Below are positions 45,488 to 57,709 of a stretch of DNA of 64,000 bases, piece after piece; the stretch's first letter is position 1; every line of letters starts with the position of its first letter. Source of the DNA: Lucifuga dentata (taxonomy: Eukaryota; Chordata; Actinopteri; Ophidiiformes; Bythitidae). The DNA lies in assembly GCA_014773175.1 (NCBI GenBank), contig VXCM01000488.1, forward strand, positions 124,001 through 188,000. The letters run 5' to 3'. The notes beneath the pieces were generated by a model. The model searched no databases, was not told the origin of the DNA, and saw only the letters and a program-made list of their open reading frames with translations. A program made the translations under genes and the position numbers.

Positions 45488-45528
<41 letters not shown>
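41133..45528. other. Gene-free stretch, free of the inverted-repeat family
   Basis: No protein-like frame. It holds microsatellites at 41630-41649 (GT), 45113-45138 (AC) and 45219-45250 (GAG), T or A runs at 42804-42835 (with N42820) and 44294-44315, and several TAATTA/ATTAAT-type motifs. It may contain conserved non-coding DNA. Confidence 0.45.
45219..45325. repeat. (GAG)n and inverted (CCT)n around a single N
   Basis: A GAG run (45219-45250) is followed 55 bases later by N45305 and a CCT run (45306-45325), its complement. Such an arrangement can fold back and often breaks assemblies. Confidence 0.75.
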
Positions 45529-45645
45529 NNNNNNNNNNNNNNNNNNNNNNNNNNNNNNNNNNNNNNNNNNNNNNNNNNNNNNNNNNNNNNNNNNNNNNNN
45601 NNNNNNNNNNNNNNNNNNNNNNNNNNNNNNNNNNNNNNNNNNNNN
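45529..45645. other. Assembly gap of 117 N between A runs
   Basis: The only multi-base N run, bordered by about 40 A on the left and an A-rich stretch on the right. Confidence 0.98.
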
Positions 45646-46667
45646 AAAAAAACAAAAAAAAAAAAACAGGGAGCTGCATCACTTTCTTGTTTTTTTTTAT
45701 TTTATTTTCCTCTTACGTTGCTACTTCCAATGGTTTTGTCCCACTCTTGAATATGTTTGATATGCTTTGCAAAAAAAGTAAATTAAAAAAAATCCATTTT
45801 ACATTATTTAATCCAGAAATTTGAGTTTGAGAAACTTTATTTTCTCATAAAAAAGTGAAAAATCTGATGTGCAGTGAGATTATTTCAATAAAAACCAACT
45901 TGTAACAGGAAGTGTCATTTATCCTGATTCCAGTGCAGCAATCTGTCTTATTCTTGTTTGTTTTATAATACAGATATTCATGTTGACTCCTCCAAACCGA
46001 GGTGTTTGCTTCCTTTTTTCCAATTGTTAGACCTTTTTTTTTTTTTTTTTTNTTTTTTTTTTTTTTTTGCAATGAAAAGAAAGCAAAACTCATTTGACAT
46101 ATTCATCAGCAGCGCGGTGTTTCCTGGCTGCAGTAAGACCTCCTTGTCCTCTTCTTAAAAAGCTCCTTACAGAGTTAAGAGCGCTCTGGCCTCATTCTCC
46201 GCAAAACAAAACAACATATTGTGCCACTCTTTCCTCAAACAAATAAAGCCAACAGAACCATCCGTTGTTCATTTCTCACTGAGGGAGGAGACGAACCTTC
46301 TCATATTGTCAGAGATTGGTCGATTATGTCTGGGGACAATAGGAGGCAGTGGGCTGGAAGAAAACACAAACAATGATTTCCGCAACGCCAATTTAATCCG
46401 CTGGTGTTAATACCTGACACAAAGTGGACAAAGGCGCAAAGACTGGCACGAATAAACCCCTAAACTCTGAAGATTAAGCAGGAAAAAACGCAGATCCTTT
46501 GTGTAAAGGCCCTTTATCTGCTTTTGAAGTCGGTGAGACCTGCCAGCCGTCCTCAGCCTCTCTTTGTATCCGGCCCCCATGTCCCTCAGCAAACCACCAC
46601 CTCCTTTTCATCTGCCCGTCATCTTAGGGGGCAATTAATGCCATTCAGGTCCACGGTGGCTCCCCAC

Positions 46668-46670
<3 letters not shown>

Positions 46671-46711
<41 letters not shown>
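46671..46711 (+). repeat. (AG)n microsatellite
   Basis: About 20 AG units without interruption. Confidence 0.95.
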
Positions 46712-47419
46712 CTCATACTTGTTGAAACAGGGGCTTGACAACAGTTTAGTGTAGCCTAATTTGGTGCAGATAAGGCACCTGACATTTCTCGATCTGATAA
46801 AATTCCACGCTGCTCTCCTTCTCCTGATATTATTTATATTTGACTGGACTTCTGTTTACAGGCAGGCAGCATGGAAACCAATGGAAACCAGCCCGGCTGT
46901 TGCCTAATGAATATTTCACCGCCTCTACACAATAAGCCTCCCATGATAGCCCCGTGAATCATGTCCCTGCACACGGTAATTCCACCGTGCGGCGCGCAAT
47001 AACTTCTCTCATACTCGATAAAGCTGCATCTGAGGAGAAGCCCCGGGTTTTTATCGTTGACCTTTTCCCTCTTTCCGCCGGTAGCTCCTTTACTCTGGGG
47101 ACTCCCACTGTTTCTCCTTTTGCTGTTCTAATACAGTGCTCTGCCCCGTGTCTGCGAGAGGCAGGGGAAATAAAGGCTCCATTTGCATTACGTAATTTCA
47201 TGCATTATTCAGAGCTTCAGAGAATCATTTCACCTAGACAACTCCTCAGAGGGCAGTGAGGAGATAACTGTTAGTGACAGGACCGGCTCATGAAATGCAG
47301 AACGACTTAACCACCCAATCTGCAGATATTACCCCAGTCTGAATTGGAAATAGACACCGACACACTCCTTCACACACACGTACGAGCTCTCATAAAATAC
47401 ACACTCGCTGTTACTCTCA

Positions 47420-47552
47420 CTTTTTTTTTTTAAATCACTGAGGAAGAACAAGTGATATCAGATGCACATTTTACAGTGTGTGTGTNCTTTTTTTTTTTAA
47501 ATCACTGAGGAAGAACAAGTGATATCAGATGCACATTTTACAGTGTGTGTGT
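47420..47552. other. Assembly seam: 66-bp perfect duplication around N47486
   Basis: Bases 47420-47485 recur at 47487-47552, ending in a GT run. Confidence 0.85.
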
Positions 47553-50504
47553 GTGTTTTATGATGCTCTTCATGTTTGGAAGGCCGTGAAAGGTTGCAGC
47601 AGAGATGAACAATCCTGATCTGAGTGATTCAAGGTTTTTTTTTTTAATGGCACACACAAAACCATTGCACAAGAGACAAAAAGTCATACAATAGATGATG
47701 ATGTTCTATTTCTTCTTGCTTATGTTTTTATAAATGTGCCACTTCCTATATTCTCTGTATTGTGCCAAAAAAGAGGAATATGCACAGATTTGATATAGAA
47801 GTAATCTGTCTTTTTTAGTAGGCTGTGTTCTTTGGAGGCACATTTAACAGCAGCAATGAGTCCATCATGAAGCAGAGAGGCTGCAGACAGGCCAATTAGT
47901 GCAATCAGGCTGCCAGCGTAGCGCCGAAGCTGCAGAGCAGAGCTTCACCCACAAACTGGACATCGTTTCTTTATGGCTAGAGCATGAAAGAGCTTGCACT
48001 TTCAATGGCGGTACATTTGTTATCACAGCCCGGGAACACAAGACTACAGAGAAATAAAGCTTTCTGCTCCTAATCATAGACAATAGAGTGTATTTCATTA
48101 AGCCAGATAATGGTGTGTGCATTTCATTACCATAGATAACTAGGAATATTTAGATGAGGGATGAGGTGCTCATAAAGCGCCAGTTGGTCGTCATGGTAAC
48201 CTGGATCTTGGCAAACAAAAGAGTTGGGGAGAAATGTTTGCAAGGGGATGGAAAGAAAAGGGGAAGGGGAGGAGGAGGGGAGGAGGGAGGCTGAGTGGCA
48301 CCGTGGAGCTGAACATGGTCCCAGGCCAAAGGAATCGAGCCGAGCGCTTCTGTTATGTTCTCCTTTTGCATCCAAAAAAAGAGGCTCAGGTGACGATGGT
48401 GTTCATTTTCCTCCTTTGTTTTCAAAGTTAAATATCGTCCCCTCCATAGGATACCCAGCATAATCACATGCTAATGCAGCCACAGGCCAAATAATAAACT
48501 TAATCACCCAAATGTGGAAATCAATGTGCGGTAAGAAAACCTATCCATACATCTGCGAATATTACAACCCCCACATGTCTGCTCAGTCAGTCAAACCTGA
48601 CTTTATGTTGTATGGATTTCAAACAAAAAGCTCCTGACAATAACGGAGCCATGCCGCCAAATCAGCTAAAACCGTGACCTTGACCTTGGTAGATGGTTCT
48701 CATTCACTCTGTTTCTGAGCCGTCGGTTTGAGGACAAAAACCAGGATGGTTTGTGTTACTCTGGACGACACAAAGGCAATGAAAATCAATTTCTTTTTGG
48801 CAGAATGCAACACTAAGCTGCGCTCCTTAGCTACATGTCTGTCATTATTAATGTGGAAACATCATTTCTGCTGGAAAATTAAAGGTCAGCGTGAATGACA
48901 ACTCAGTACAGTTAATTTGGCATTTGCAAAATATAACATTGATCATGACTGCTCACATTTTTCATTATAACTTGGCCAGCCAACCCATCATACAGTGTAA
49001 TTACAAGCCAAGTCACGAGTATGTCATTTAACTGATTAAAATACATATTTTACACTAACTTGTCACGCATGCCAGATTAATATTTTCTCACAGATGACAT
49101 TGGAAGAAAAAAATAAAAGTAGAGAGAAAAATGTCCAAAGGGTGATAATGACGTCTTAAAAAATGCTTCTTCTCTTCAATTTGCACCATTTTGTCATTGC
49201 GTCTTTATTCACTTTATTAATTTATTTCTGCTTAAATATTCTTCTGGTTGCTCTGCAGCAGAAGATACAGAAAACAGATAATAACATGACCTGCAGATGG
49301 AGTTCAGCCATTATGTGAAAGTAAATAGTACAGCATATGGACAACTGTGTCCCTGTTAGCCCACATGCTCCACTTTAACAGGAATGCAGAGCCTGCTGTC
49401 AATCCTCAAATATAAAAAAAAAAAATCGACTTTTAGAACTCTTATTTATACAGGGAATTGTTTTACAGAGCAAATATGTTCTTTTGCCTCACATTTGCTT
49501 GTTCACGCTCAGGAATCAGAGACCAGACCACAATCTGATTAGAAATCCTTATTTAGAAACGTGCTGACGGCAGCTCAACACTAACTTTAAAGAATCGGAT
49601 AATAACGAGGCTCATTAGTAACTCTCATTTACTCGTTTTTGATGAAGAACGTAGAGATTGCTTTTTGAATATCAGTCAGTGTGATGATGGACTCCTCCCT
49701 GAACGTTTCTGGGGGAAAACACGGGACCATTTGTGATTATTTTGTGGCTGCTGTTGAAAACATGAAGTACGGAGGTTGCATACCCAGCATTCCTCCAGCT
49801 TGAGAAACCTGAGAAGGCATCATCTGCCTGAGGATGGGAATCCAGACAGGATCTTTTTTTTTAACTTGTAATCTAAACATGGTTAACCCATATAAATCCT
49901 GATTTTTCTTGTTTGGACGGTGATGTAATGATCTAACACACTGCACAGGTGAAAACAACAACAACACAGTCTGTGCCCACCAGGCCTGATGATGTGGATT
50001 CCCTGATGGGGGATGCGTGTGGAACCAGACTCCAGGCTTGGCCCACAGTAATAAGATCAGCCTGTTTGGGCCTGACAGGCTGATCCTCGCTCAGGGTGGC
50101 CCATCTGGCCGGCACCCAGGCAGCGGCGCCAGCCACCGGCTCTGCCGTGTGAGGACCCATCTGTGGTCCTGTGCGGTATCGACCATTTTGCCGCCAGGCC
50201 CATCCTGATGTGCACATGGGGCCGCTGGTCAGAGTGTGTTCTGCAGATGGGACGGTGGGTCAACTACAGGCAGCAAATTGCCTGGTGATTGCTTTCACCT
50301 GCCTGAGGTGTGTGTATGGACAGAGTTTATCACATCAAGATGATGCAGATGGCAACAGGCAAGAAAGTATGATTTTTTTGTTGTTTTACAAGAAAAATCC
50401 TCTAAAAAAAAAAAAGGTGTTAACTGCTACAACTATTAGCAAAGTTCATCACATTTTACTGTTTGCTGTAGTCGTCAATCATAGCCAACATGATGTCACC
50501 ATAG

Positions 50505-50534
50505 ATACAAATACAAATACAAATACAAATACAA
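50505..50534 (+). repeat. (ATACAA)5 hexamer repeat
   Basis: Five perfect hexamer units. Confidence 0.9.
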
Positions 50535-50645
50535 GGTTCAGTATATCAATGCAGTGAAGCTACAAGAGAGATTGGTTTTGATTTGGGGGCGTGGCCACTT
50601 TCAGGAAAAAAAAAAAAAAATTAAACTCAAACATCAAACTGGGAT

Positions 50646-50901
50646 GTTCTATGAAAACTCAGTCAGGTCAACTGGATTCAAGTTTTTTAATTCTGAACCG
50701 TTTCAGAAATGAAAGCCGTTTGGATGGATGGCGAAACATTTCAGAATTAAAAAACTTGAATCCAGTTGACCTGACTGAGTTTTCATACAACATATCTATN
50801 GAAACATTTCAGAATTAAAAAACTTGAATCCAGTTGACCTGACTGAGTTTTCATACAACATATCTATATCTACCGCCGGGATGACTGAGAATCTTCATCA
50901 A
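50646..50901. mobile_element. Penelope-like palindromic insertion with decayed hammerhead ribozyme core
   Basis: The 13-bp direct repeat ATCAAACTGGGAT borders it (50633-50645 and 50902-50914). Two 54-base arms (50644-50697 and 50740-50793) are inverted copies with one mismatch, around a 42-base centre. The centre keeps the ribozyme-like GCC...GGCGAAAC half, with the stem II loop around TTTGGATGGA, but has GAAATGA where CUGANGA is needed. The right flank GGATGACTGAGAATCTTCAT is typical of fish Penelope-like ends. The right arm is doubled around N50800 (50733-50799 equals 50801-50867), so the true insertion is about 188 bp. Confidence 0.7.
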
Positions 50902-50914
50902 ATCAAACTGGGAT

Positions 50915-52149
50915 TTTTTTCTTTAACTTTCAATATTATTTAATTCAGCTAAAGGTAAATTCTGATCAGTAATAATCACACTAACATGTGATATTCACAA
51001 GTGATTGTTCCTCTCAGTACCATACTTACCTGTGCTACTTACACGCTTATTCTTTTTGATTATTTTAACACAAATTAGACATAAATGGGAACTTCTTCTA
51101 CTGTTCAACTGTTGCTGAATAAGTCAAACACAAGTTTGTGGGAACAAAAATAAGGATTTTGGAACTTGGTTTCCTGCAGAATACGTCCACACTTTGAAAG
51201 TAATACTCATCCCGCCATGTAGTCCAGCTATTCCAGATATGTTTACCCTCTGTCCCAAAGTGTATAGTTTCTTTGTAATTTGGTTTTAGGAAACTGAATG
51301 CGAGATGAGAGAACGCGGCCATGACAGCGGCTGCACAGTTGGAAGATCACAAGAGACAGCCGAGCATGAGCCAATATGAGATGAGACACATCTGTTCCGC
51401 GGTAGAATTGCATCAACTTCACTGTATATTAACTTTAGAATGCAACAGAAATGTACACAGTGGGTAAAGGACTGTATTAGAATGCACATGGTGGATATTC
51501 AGAACCTGTAATACGCATTTATGGTACATCAGATTCAATCTGATCAGCCATAGGCTACAATAATGCAGGGGAAATGAAAGTGCCCCACTGAAAAAGTTGT
51601 TTTTATTACAGTACAGGAGCGACGGAGATTCAGCAGAGATCCGTCAGGGTTAGCAGTGATTCCTCATTCCTGTCGCATAAAGTGGAAAAATCTACACAGC
51701 AGATATAAGTATGAGGGCTAGAAAGAAGACCAAGCCAAGATGAGGGGATCCTGTTGGAGCTAAAGAGCCTCCTGTACTGTACTGTTGTCCTGGTTCTTGT
51801 GCAACAGAGTCAAGCTGGTCAAGAAAGAACCATGAATGTCAGGACACGTAGACGGTCATATGTGCTTAGCGTGCACCAGGCCTGAGGTAGTTTCCAAAAA
51901 TCCTTTAGCCGTACTTACACCCACTGAAAGAGTCAGATTTCAGACAGACGTCAAAGTTTGCTGATTGCACAAAGAGGTCTAGTTCTGAGCTAGTTTAAGC
52001 AAGACTAGCTTCAATTCTGGATCAATTAAAACTTAAACTACAAACATGGAAGCTGCTGTTTACCCCAGCAGAAACGTTTTGCCTTAGAATGATAAGTTAT
52101 GAGGTTGTTTTACTGGTAAAAACATATTTTCATGTGGCTAGTGTGGCTT
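50915..52149. other. Intergenic stretch, nothing recognised
   Basis: AT-rich unique sequence without coding frames, promoters or repeats that I can support. Confidence 0.5.
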
Positions 52150-52730
52150 TTAAAGGACCATACCACCCATTTTACATGTTTGAGCCTAATATATTCAATT
52201 TTCAAATACAAAAGGGTACTGACAATCATTTTCCAAAGACCGGAACGGTGAATTAAAAATGTTTTTCCTACCTTCCAGACCTCCATTGGTTTCAGTTCAT
52301 TCTGCTATTAAAATCAACTTGTTGATACTGTAAACGTTCTTGGGATAGGTAATCCATCATCACCAACAAGACGTGTATTCAGAGTTTTTTCAAAGTTACA
52401 TACATTTAGTATTTAAACACAAGAAAAAGCATGGAGTGAATGTATGCCTCCACCGGGGAATATAGTCCCAAAAGAAGACCTGCGTTTATTGAAAAATTTA
52501 AAGGACCGTGACTTCATAAGGCTGTGTAACTATTAGCAGGAGAAACATGGATTTTTAAGGTGGGTGTATCACTTGAATATTTGATTTTAAAAGATTAAGA
52601 GATTTTGCAAAATATCAGGAAAGCTGAAATTTGGTTTTATCCTTTGGGAAATGATTGTCAGTAATGTAACATGTATGAAAATCGAATATATTAGGCTCAA
52701 ACATGCAAAATGGATGGTATGGTCCTTTAA
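52150..52730. repeat. TTAA-flanked inverted-repeat element (family A), reference full-length copy
   Basis: 581 bp. The left arm is TTAAAGGACCATACCACCC with GTTTGAGCCTAATATATTC; the right arm is its inverse, ending GGTCCTTTAA. The arms match over about 90 bases apart from small gaps. An internal TTTAAAGGACCGTGAC lies near 52498. No ORF, no poly(A) tail, no A/B box. Confidence 0.88.
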
Positions 52731-55187
52731 AAATCTTTCCCTTCCCATTACTTGTTTGTAAACCACAAATTGAATCATGTGTTCCTCTTGTCAGCAGGTA
52801 ACAATAGTTCTTAGCATGAAAACACCTCTTAGCGCCAAATCCTGGGTGTCGGGTTCTAATTTACTAAGATTAAACATTAGTCAGTCTTAATTTCTGTCAA
52901 AATATCTTGAATTAGACGATGCTCAACACAAAACTAAGACCAGTTTAACTGTATACCATGAATCAGGTCCCAGAGCAGCTCTGTCTCTGAGACTATTTGC
53001 ATGCTAAATGGCAATAATGAAATATAATAAGCTATAAGGACAACAGGATCTGGAAGACAGAATACTACTGTACACAGTTTGTACATTTATTAACCTTCAC
53101 ATACACATTCACCACTTTATAACAGTGTGTGTTCAAGTATTGTACAGGATGTTACAGCCCATTGAGCTCCGTAGATTGACTGTATACAGTATATTTTATG
53201 GCATGGGTGGCCAGGATGGCAGTTAAATCCCCGGCGTTGGCGGCCTTAGCGCTTTGCTCTGCCCGTAAAGTAAACGGATACACCAGCATTGTTTGGGTTT
53301 GAGTATTTTTTACTGGACTAAAATACTACAAGTAGACTTCAAACGACTCGCCGTCCGCTCGCCTGGCTGCACGGTTTAAAAGCTCAGCGCGGTGTGTGGG
53401 ACAATGGCGGCCCTCGAAAGCGTTGTGGTAATCAGAGGCAATGGAATTTTCCCTGCATCATTAAAAAGGGATTGGTGCGCTCATGGGAAGTGCCGTTAGT
53501 TAACCCAACAAAGGTGCTCTGGCTGTGGACCCCCAGAGATGAAGGGCATCGCAGGGGCTCAGCGAATCCACCTAATCCTCCATGCCCCCATTGTACTGAT
53601 ACACTCTAAGCCCTTTGACCCCTTTCCGCTCTAATCTCCGCAGATTTGGGCGAGTTAAACAAGTTTCTGATCCACTGGCCCACAACCTTCTTCCTCCTCC
53701 TCCTCCTCCTCCATCTCTGCTCTCTTTTGCTTTGGTGACAAGTTTAGTTTCCAGCAATAACATCTAAACATGAAATTAAAATTTCGGCACTTTGTAAGAC
53801 ACTACTAAAGTACTTTTGTAAGTGAAGCTAGGCTAATATTTAGCATCAGAATAAATTAAAGGAGTAAACTTATTTAAAAACCATATCTGAAAGAAAGTGT
53901 TGTAAATGGGGATTTAACAGAAAAAGGAAGTTTGCAGAGGACAGGGAGCTCTTGTACAATATAAGTTTTACTTGAAAAAAGTTTCTTGCTCATTAAAAAT
54001 GAATCTGGTGGCTGAAATACTTAACTTCTGTTTGCACAAGTTAATGATTTGAGAGTAGGAAGGATTTCTTACATGGAGAAAATTTCTAAATATCCAGAAA
54101 TCATATCTATGTGTGCGCTTAGCTTTTCTGGATTTGAAAGCTGATTGATTTGCATTTCTCTGTGTGTGTGTAAATTCATGAATGCACTGTGGAAGGAAGG
54201 TGGGGGCGGAGCTTTTGGGTAAATAATAGCCAGCCGCATTCAGAGAGCCGGTAGTCGTGACAAAGCACTTGACAGGCCGAAAGACAACCCCTAATTTCAG
54301 GTTGACCTTGGCTTGTTTAGCATTCCCCATTGCTGCTGGTGACACCGACACGTGTCTGGAGTTGGGCTGAGCCTTGGAGCTGAGGGTTTTTAAGGGGGTG
54401 GAGGGTGTGTGTGTGTGCAGATGGAGGGACCGTTAGGGATGCAGTGCTATACTCCCATGAGAGGAGGCAGAGGTCAGGGATCAAAGCCCCAACTGACTCC
54501 CACCCAGCTCTGTGTTTGGGGAGGTGGAAGATCCAGAATTAACTGCTGCTCCGGCCAGCCGCATTATGCAGTTTATGTAATTAATGCAGAGACAGGAATG
54601 GCAGGGGTCTGCAGAAGCGGCGGTGTGTGTGTGTGTGTGTGTGTGTGTACGCATGTGTAAGTGTGCACATGTGCAAAGAAGGGAGTGTTGTGTGCATCTT
54701 GTGCCAGGCTGTTGTAGTTTGCACAATGTAGCAGTGCAGCTGGCACACTCTAACACGCACACGCACACGCACACGCACACGCACACGCACACACACACAC
54801 ACGCCTGAGTCTAGAGACAGGTCTTTTAATTAAGGGATTTGTTAATTTTCTATTCAACCTGACAGTGATGAATGGGGGTGCAGCGTCGGCCCGTCTCAGC
54901 CTCGGCTATTCAGCAGACAGACCTGCCTGGAAGACCTCTGGGTGCCATCATCACACTCCACAGCCGTATTTACACATGAGGAGTTTAACCCTTCAGAAGC
55001 TGGAATTGGTGTATTTACTGCAGATGAATAAATTAACAGTGTGGCTCCAAATCTGTGGCAGCTGATGTGGAGGCCAGCAGGACAAAGGAGAAAACAATGG
55101 CCTCGTTTTATGAACAAAGCAGGTTAATTATTGCGATTTGGCTGCTTTTGCCTTTGAGTCTTTACTGTTGTTGCAGTTATTCATTTT
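52731..55187. other. Intergenic stretch with GC-rich islands, no gene recognised
   Basis: Around 53340-53650 and 54170-54600 the base composition is more balanced and the sequence looks unique, with GCATTATGCAG and GTAATTAATGC motifs near 54560-54585. The many open frames are broken and overlap on both strands. Microsatellites at 54623-54648 (GT) and 54753-54803. Confidence 0.4.
54753..54803 (+). repeat. (ACACGC)n / (AC)n compound microsatellite
   Basis: Hexamer ACACGC units pass into plain AC. A (GT)n run lies about 105 bases upstream (54623-54648), so the two tracts are complementary. Confidence 0.92.
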
Positions 55188-55525
55188 CAATTTGTTTTTT
55201 CTGCCTTCCAGATTGCCACTGGTTTTGCTTCATTTTAGTACGCTACTAAAATCAACTTGCAGAGAGTTAAAAAGTGTACAGCAAACCAAATGTTAACAAC
55301 TATCCTTTCTACATTCGGATGTACGTGTCAGCAGGTGAAACACTAAAATTTAAGGTGGATTTATCACCTGAACATCTGATTATGAAAGATCAGGGGATTT
55401 GGCAAAATAACAGGAAAGCTAAAATATGTTTTTTATGTTTGGAAAATGTTTGTCAGTAACATAACATGTATGTGGGTAGTATTTATTGGGTTTAAATATG
55501 CAAAATCACTGGAATAGTCCTTTAA
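55188..55525. repeat. Right half of an inverted-repeat element (family B)
   Basis: It begins inside the element (CTGCCTTCCAGATTGCCACT) and keeps the right arm to GGAATAGTCCTTTAA. The left arm is missing. Confidence 0.75.
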
Positions 55526-57709
55526 ACCTAGAATGCACTTGTTTCTAAATACCTATAATGTAACTTGACAATTTCCGTCCTTATTGCTACACATACGCTT
55601 AGAAAAAAAAATCTGTTATTTTTTTTTCCAGCAATATTAAACTGACTAAAACCTCAATAGTAATTCATATATATGAATGTATTAAGTTTCAGAAATTATT
55701 CAGTAATATCAGCTGCCTTTTATACCAAGCGATGGGAGAATGGAGCTCTTCAAAATGTAAAAGTGAAGAGATTTCATATTCAATATCCATACTTCCTTTG
55801 TTGCTTCTAACCATGTTTTGCATTAAGAGTAATATAGGCACCCAGAAGCCGCAGAGCCACATGTCATATTGGCCTCCATGCAATTTATCTATTGTGATAA
55901 GGCGGCCTTTCATCTTTTAAATGCTCTCTCATGATTTCCTTTGTGCATGCAGAGCCGGGGGTGACCTTGAAAATGGACCATGTGGTGTATTCTGATGATA
56001 ATTTATTCTCACATACAAAAAACTGTCTCGCTAACATGATTTTTCTTCATGCATTGTGCGATATGCTTTCTCTGCAAACTTTTAGAGCTTCAGCCAATGG
56101 ATGCACTTTCCAAAGTGCCTGATCCAGGATTTCATGAAAATTTTGGACTGACCGGCAGGAAAATAAGCCTTCAACCTTACCAACCCTGATATAACTCAAA
56201 ATAAAGGTTGGTTTGTAGTCTTTACATCTAAATAAACTGTTTGCAGTCCTCAAATATATGTGAAATATGTCCTCAATACCACTGAAATATCTGCAAAGTC
56301 ATGGTGATCAGGTGTGATGTCAAATGAGATCATACAAAGAGATAATTAGGAATTGGAAATTTCCCTCGAACACGATGAATTTATTGACCTTCCCAACACT
56401 CACATTTACTTTTGCAGCCTGAAAACGAATTATTTCCTGAATGAAAAACTCCACAGGAGAAGCAAAATGGAATCTTTACTCTAATATTAAAGTATAAGAT
56501 GTGGAAATGACGTTTGCCTTAACTTTGACCGTCCTTAATATTTCACTTGATTATCTGACAAAAATAGTAACATAGTCATTGTTCCAGCAGTCAGGTCAGT
56601 CATCAAGCTCTCTTTTTATGAGCCTGCCTTATTGGACTTTGACACAGACACACACACACACAGACACACACACACGGCACACTCTGTTTTAATGCATATT
56701 AATGAAGTTAAACGGCTTGCTGTAGAGAGGAGACAATGGAGCAGAGGAAGGCTGGTTGTGCGCATAAAGCCGTGGACTCTGGGGAAGGAAAGCAGGTGCA
56801 GACAGGACATGGCAGCTCCATGTGGAGTGGCTCACTATAGGTTCATCAGTGCACAAGGGGATCTGTTGTGGTCACGTATGTGATCCAGATTTTCGTTGTT
56901 TCCATTTTTTGGTGTCAAGAGGTCACTGCTGTGGGGTTTCTATGCGAGATTTCCTGTCAATCCAGCCGTGTGGCCAATAATGTGACTTCTGTTTTCTTGG
57001 ATTTTGTGTCGATGTTTGAGTTTTTTGTACGTTTTTCTTTGTTCAGCAATTATTATTCCTTTTATTTATTTTTCTGTTTGTTTCAAACACTCCACTGTTA
57101 CTGCCGGAAGCTGACAAAGCATGACATCCTCCAGACGCTGGATGTTTATGTTGATCTGCAACAAACAGCACCAAAACAAAATGTGCATTTATGTATGGTG
57201 AAATGAAGCAGAGTAGCTCTCCGAGCTTTCTCCTCTTATTGTAAAATGAGATTTCAAAGCAATAACAAACCACAGCTTAATAAGGTAATGAGGAGGAATA
57301 ACACGACAATCTCTCATCCAACAGGATAAATAATTCTCTTGTAAGATTTAAAAAAAAACAAACAAAAAAAAAAAAAAANAAAAAAAAAAAAAACAAACTC
57401 TGTGACAGAGTTATTTATAGTCTGGGAGGAGAAAAAAAAAATCATTTCCCCAGTTCAGTAAGTCCCTGTCCTGGCTCTGCAGACCTTCCTATGGGGCCAG
57501 CCAGATAATCAACTTGCACCAAGCCACGCCCCCCTTTTTTATTCTAGGAGAACTTATCAGCGCCTACATGTTGAGTCTCTGCGTACAAGAGGAGCGACAA
57601 GACAGAGAGAAGATCACCTCCACAGGCTCCCCATGCTGACAGATACACCATCATACACCAGCAGCCTCCATTCACTTCTGTGGACGTTAAAGTCTCCAAC
57701 TCTCGCAGG
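55526..57709. other. Upstream region of nanos1, no other gene seen
   Basis: Compound (AC)n near 56645-56676, an A run with N57379 at 57366-57393, and a CACGCCCCC (Sp/KLF-like) box at about 57523. No clear TATA box was found for nanos1. Confidence 0.45.

Larger units (their letters stand above)
45646..50632. other. Gene-free stretch, second part of the repeat-poor block
   Basis: No coding potential recognised. It contains an (AG)n run (46671-46711), a duplication seam around N47486, N46052 in a T run, a (ATACAA)5 repeat at 50505-50534 and a GC-rich patch at about 50030-50260. Open frames at 49737-50263 overlap one another on both strands and match nothing I know. Confidence 0.45.

Noticed and set aside
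49737..50263. Overlapping open frames on both strands as a possible small gene
   Set aside because: There is no splice logic, start context or known domain, and the frames overlap one another on opposite strands.
52150..52730. The abundant repeat family as a SINE
   Set aside because: It has long inverted ends and TTAA edges but no A/B boxes and no A-rich tail, so it is a DNA-type element.
54623..54803. Long frames of repeated CV and TH residues
   Set aside because: They are translations of GT/AC and ACACGC microsatellites, not genes.
57680..57709. Earlier nanos1 start
   Set aside because: The upstream in-frame codon is GTG, not ATG. The ATG at 57710 begins the usual MDFL-type N-terminus.
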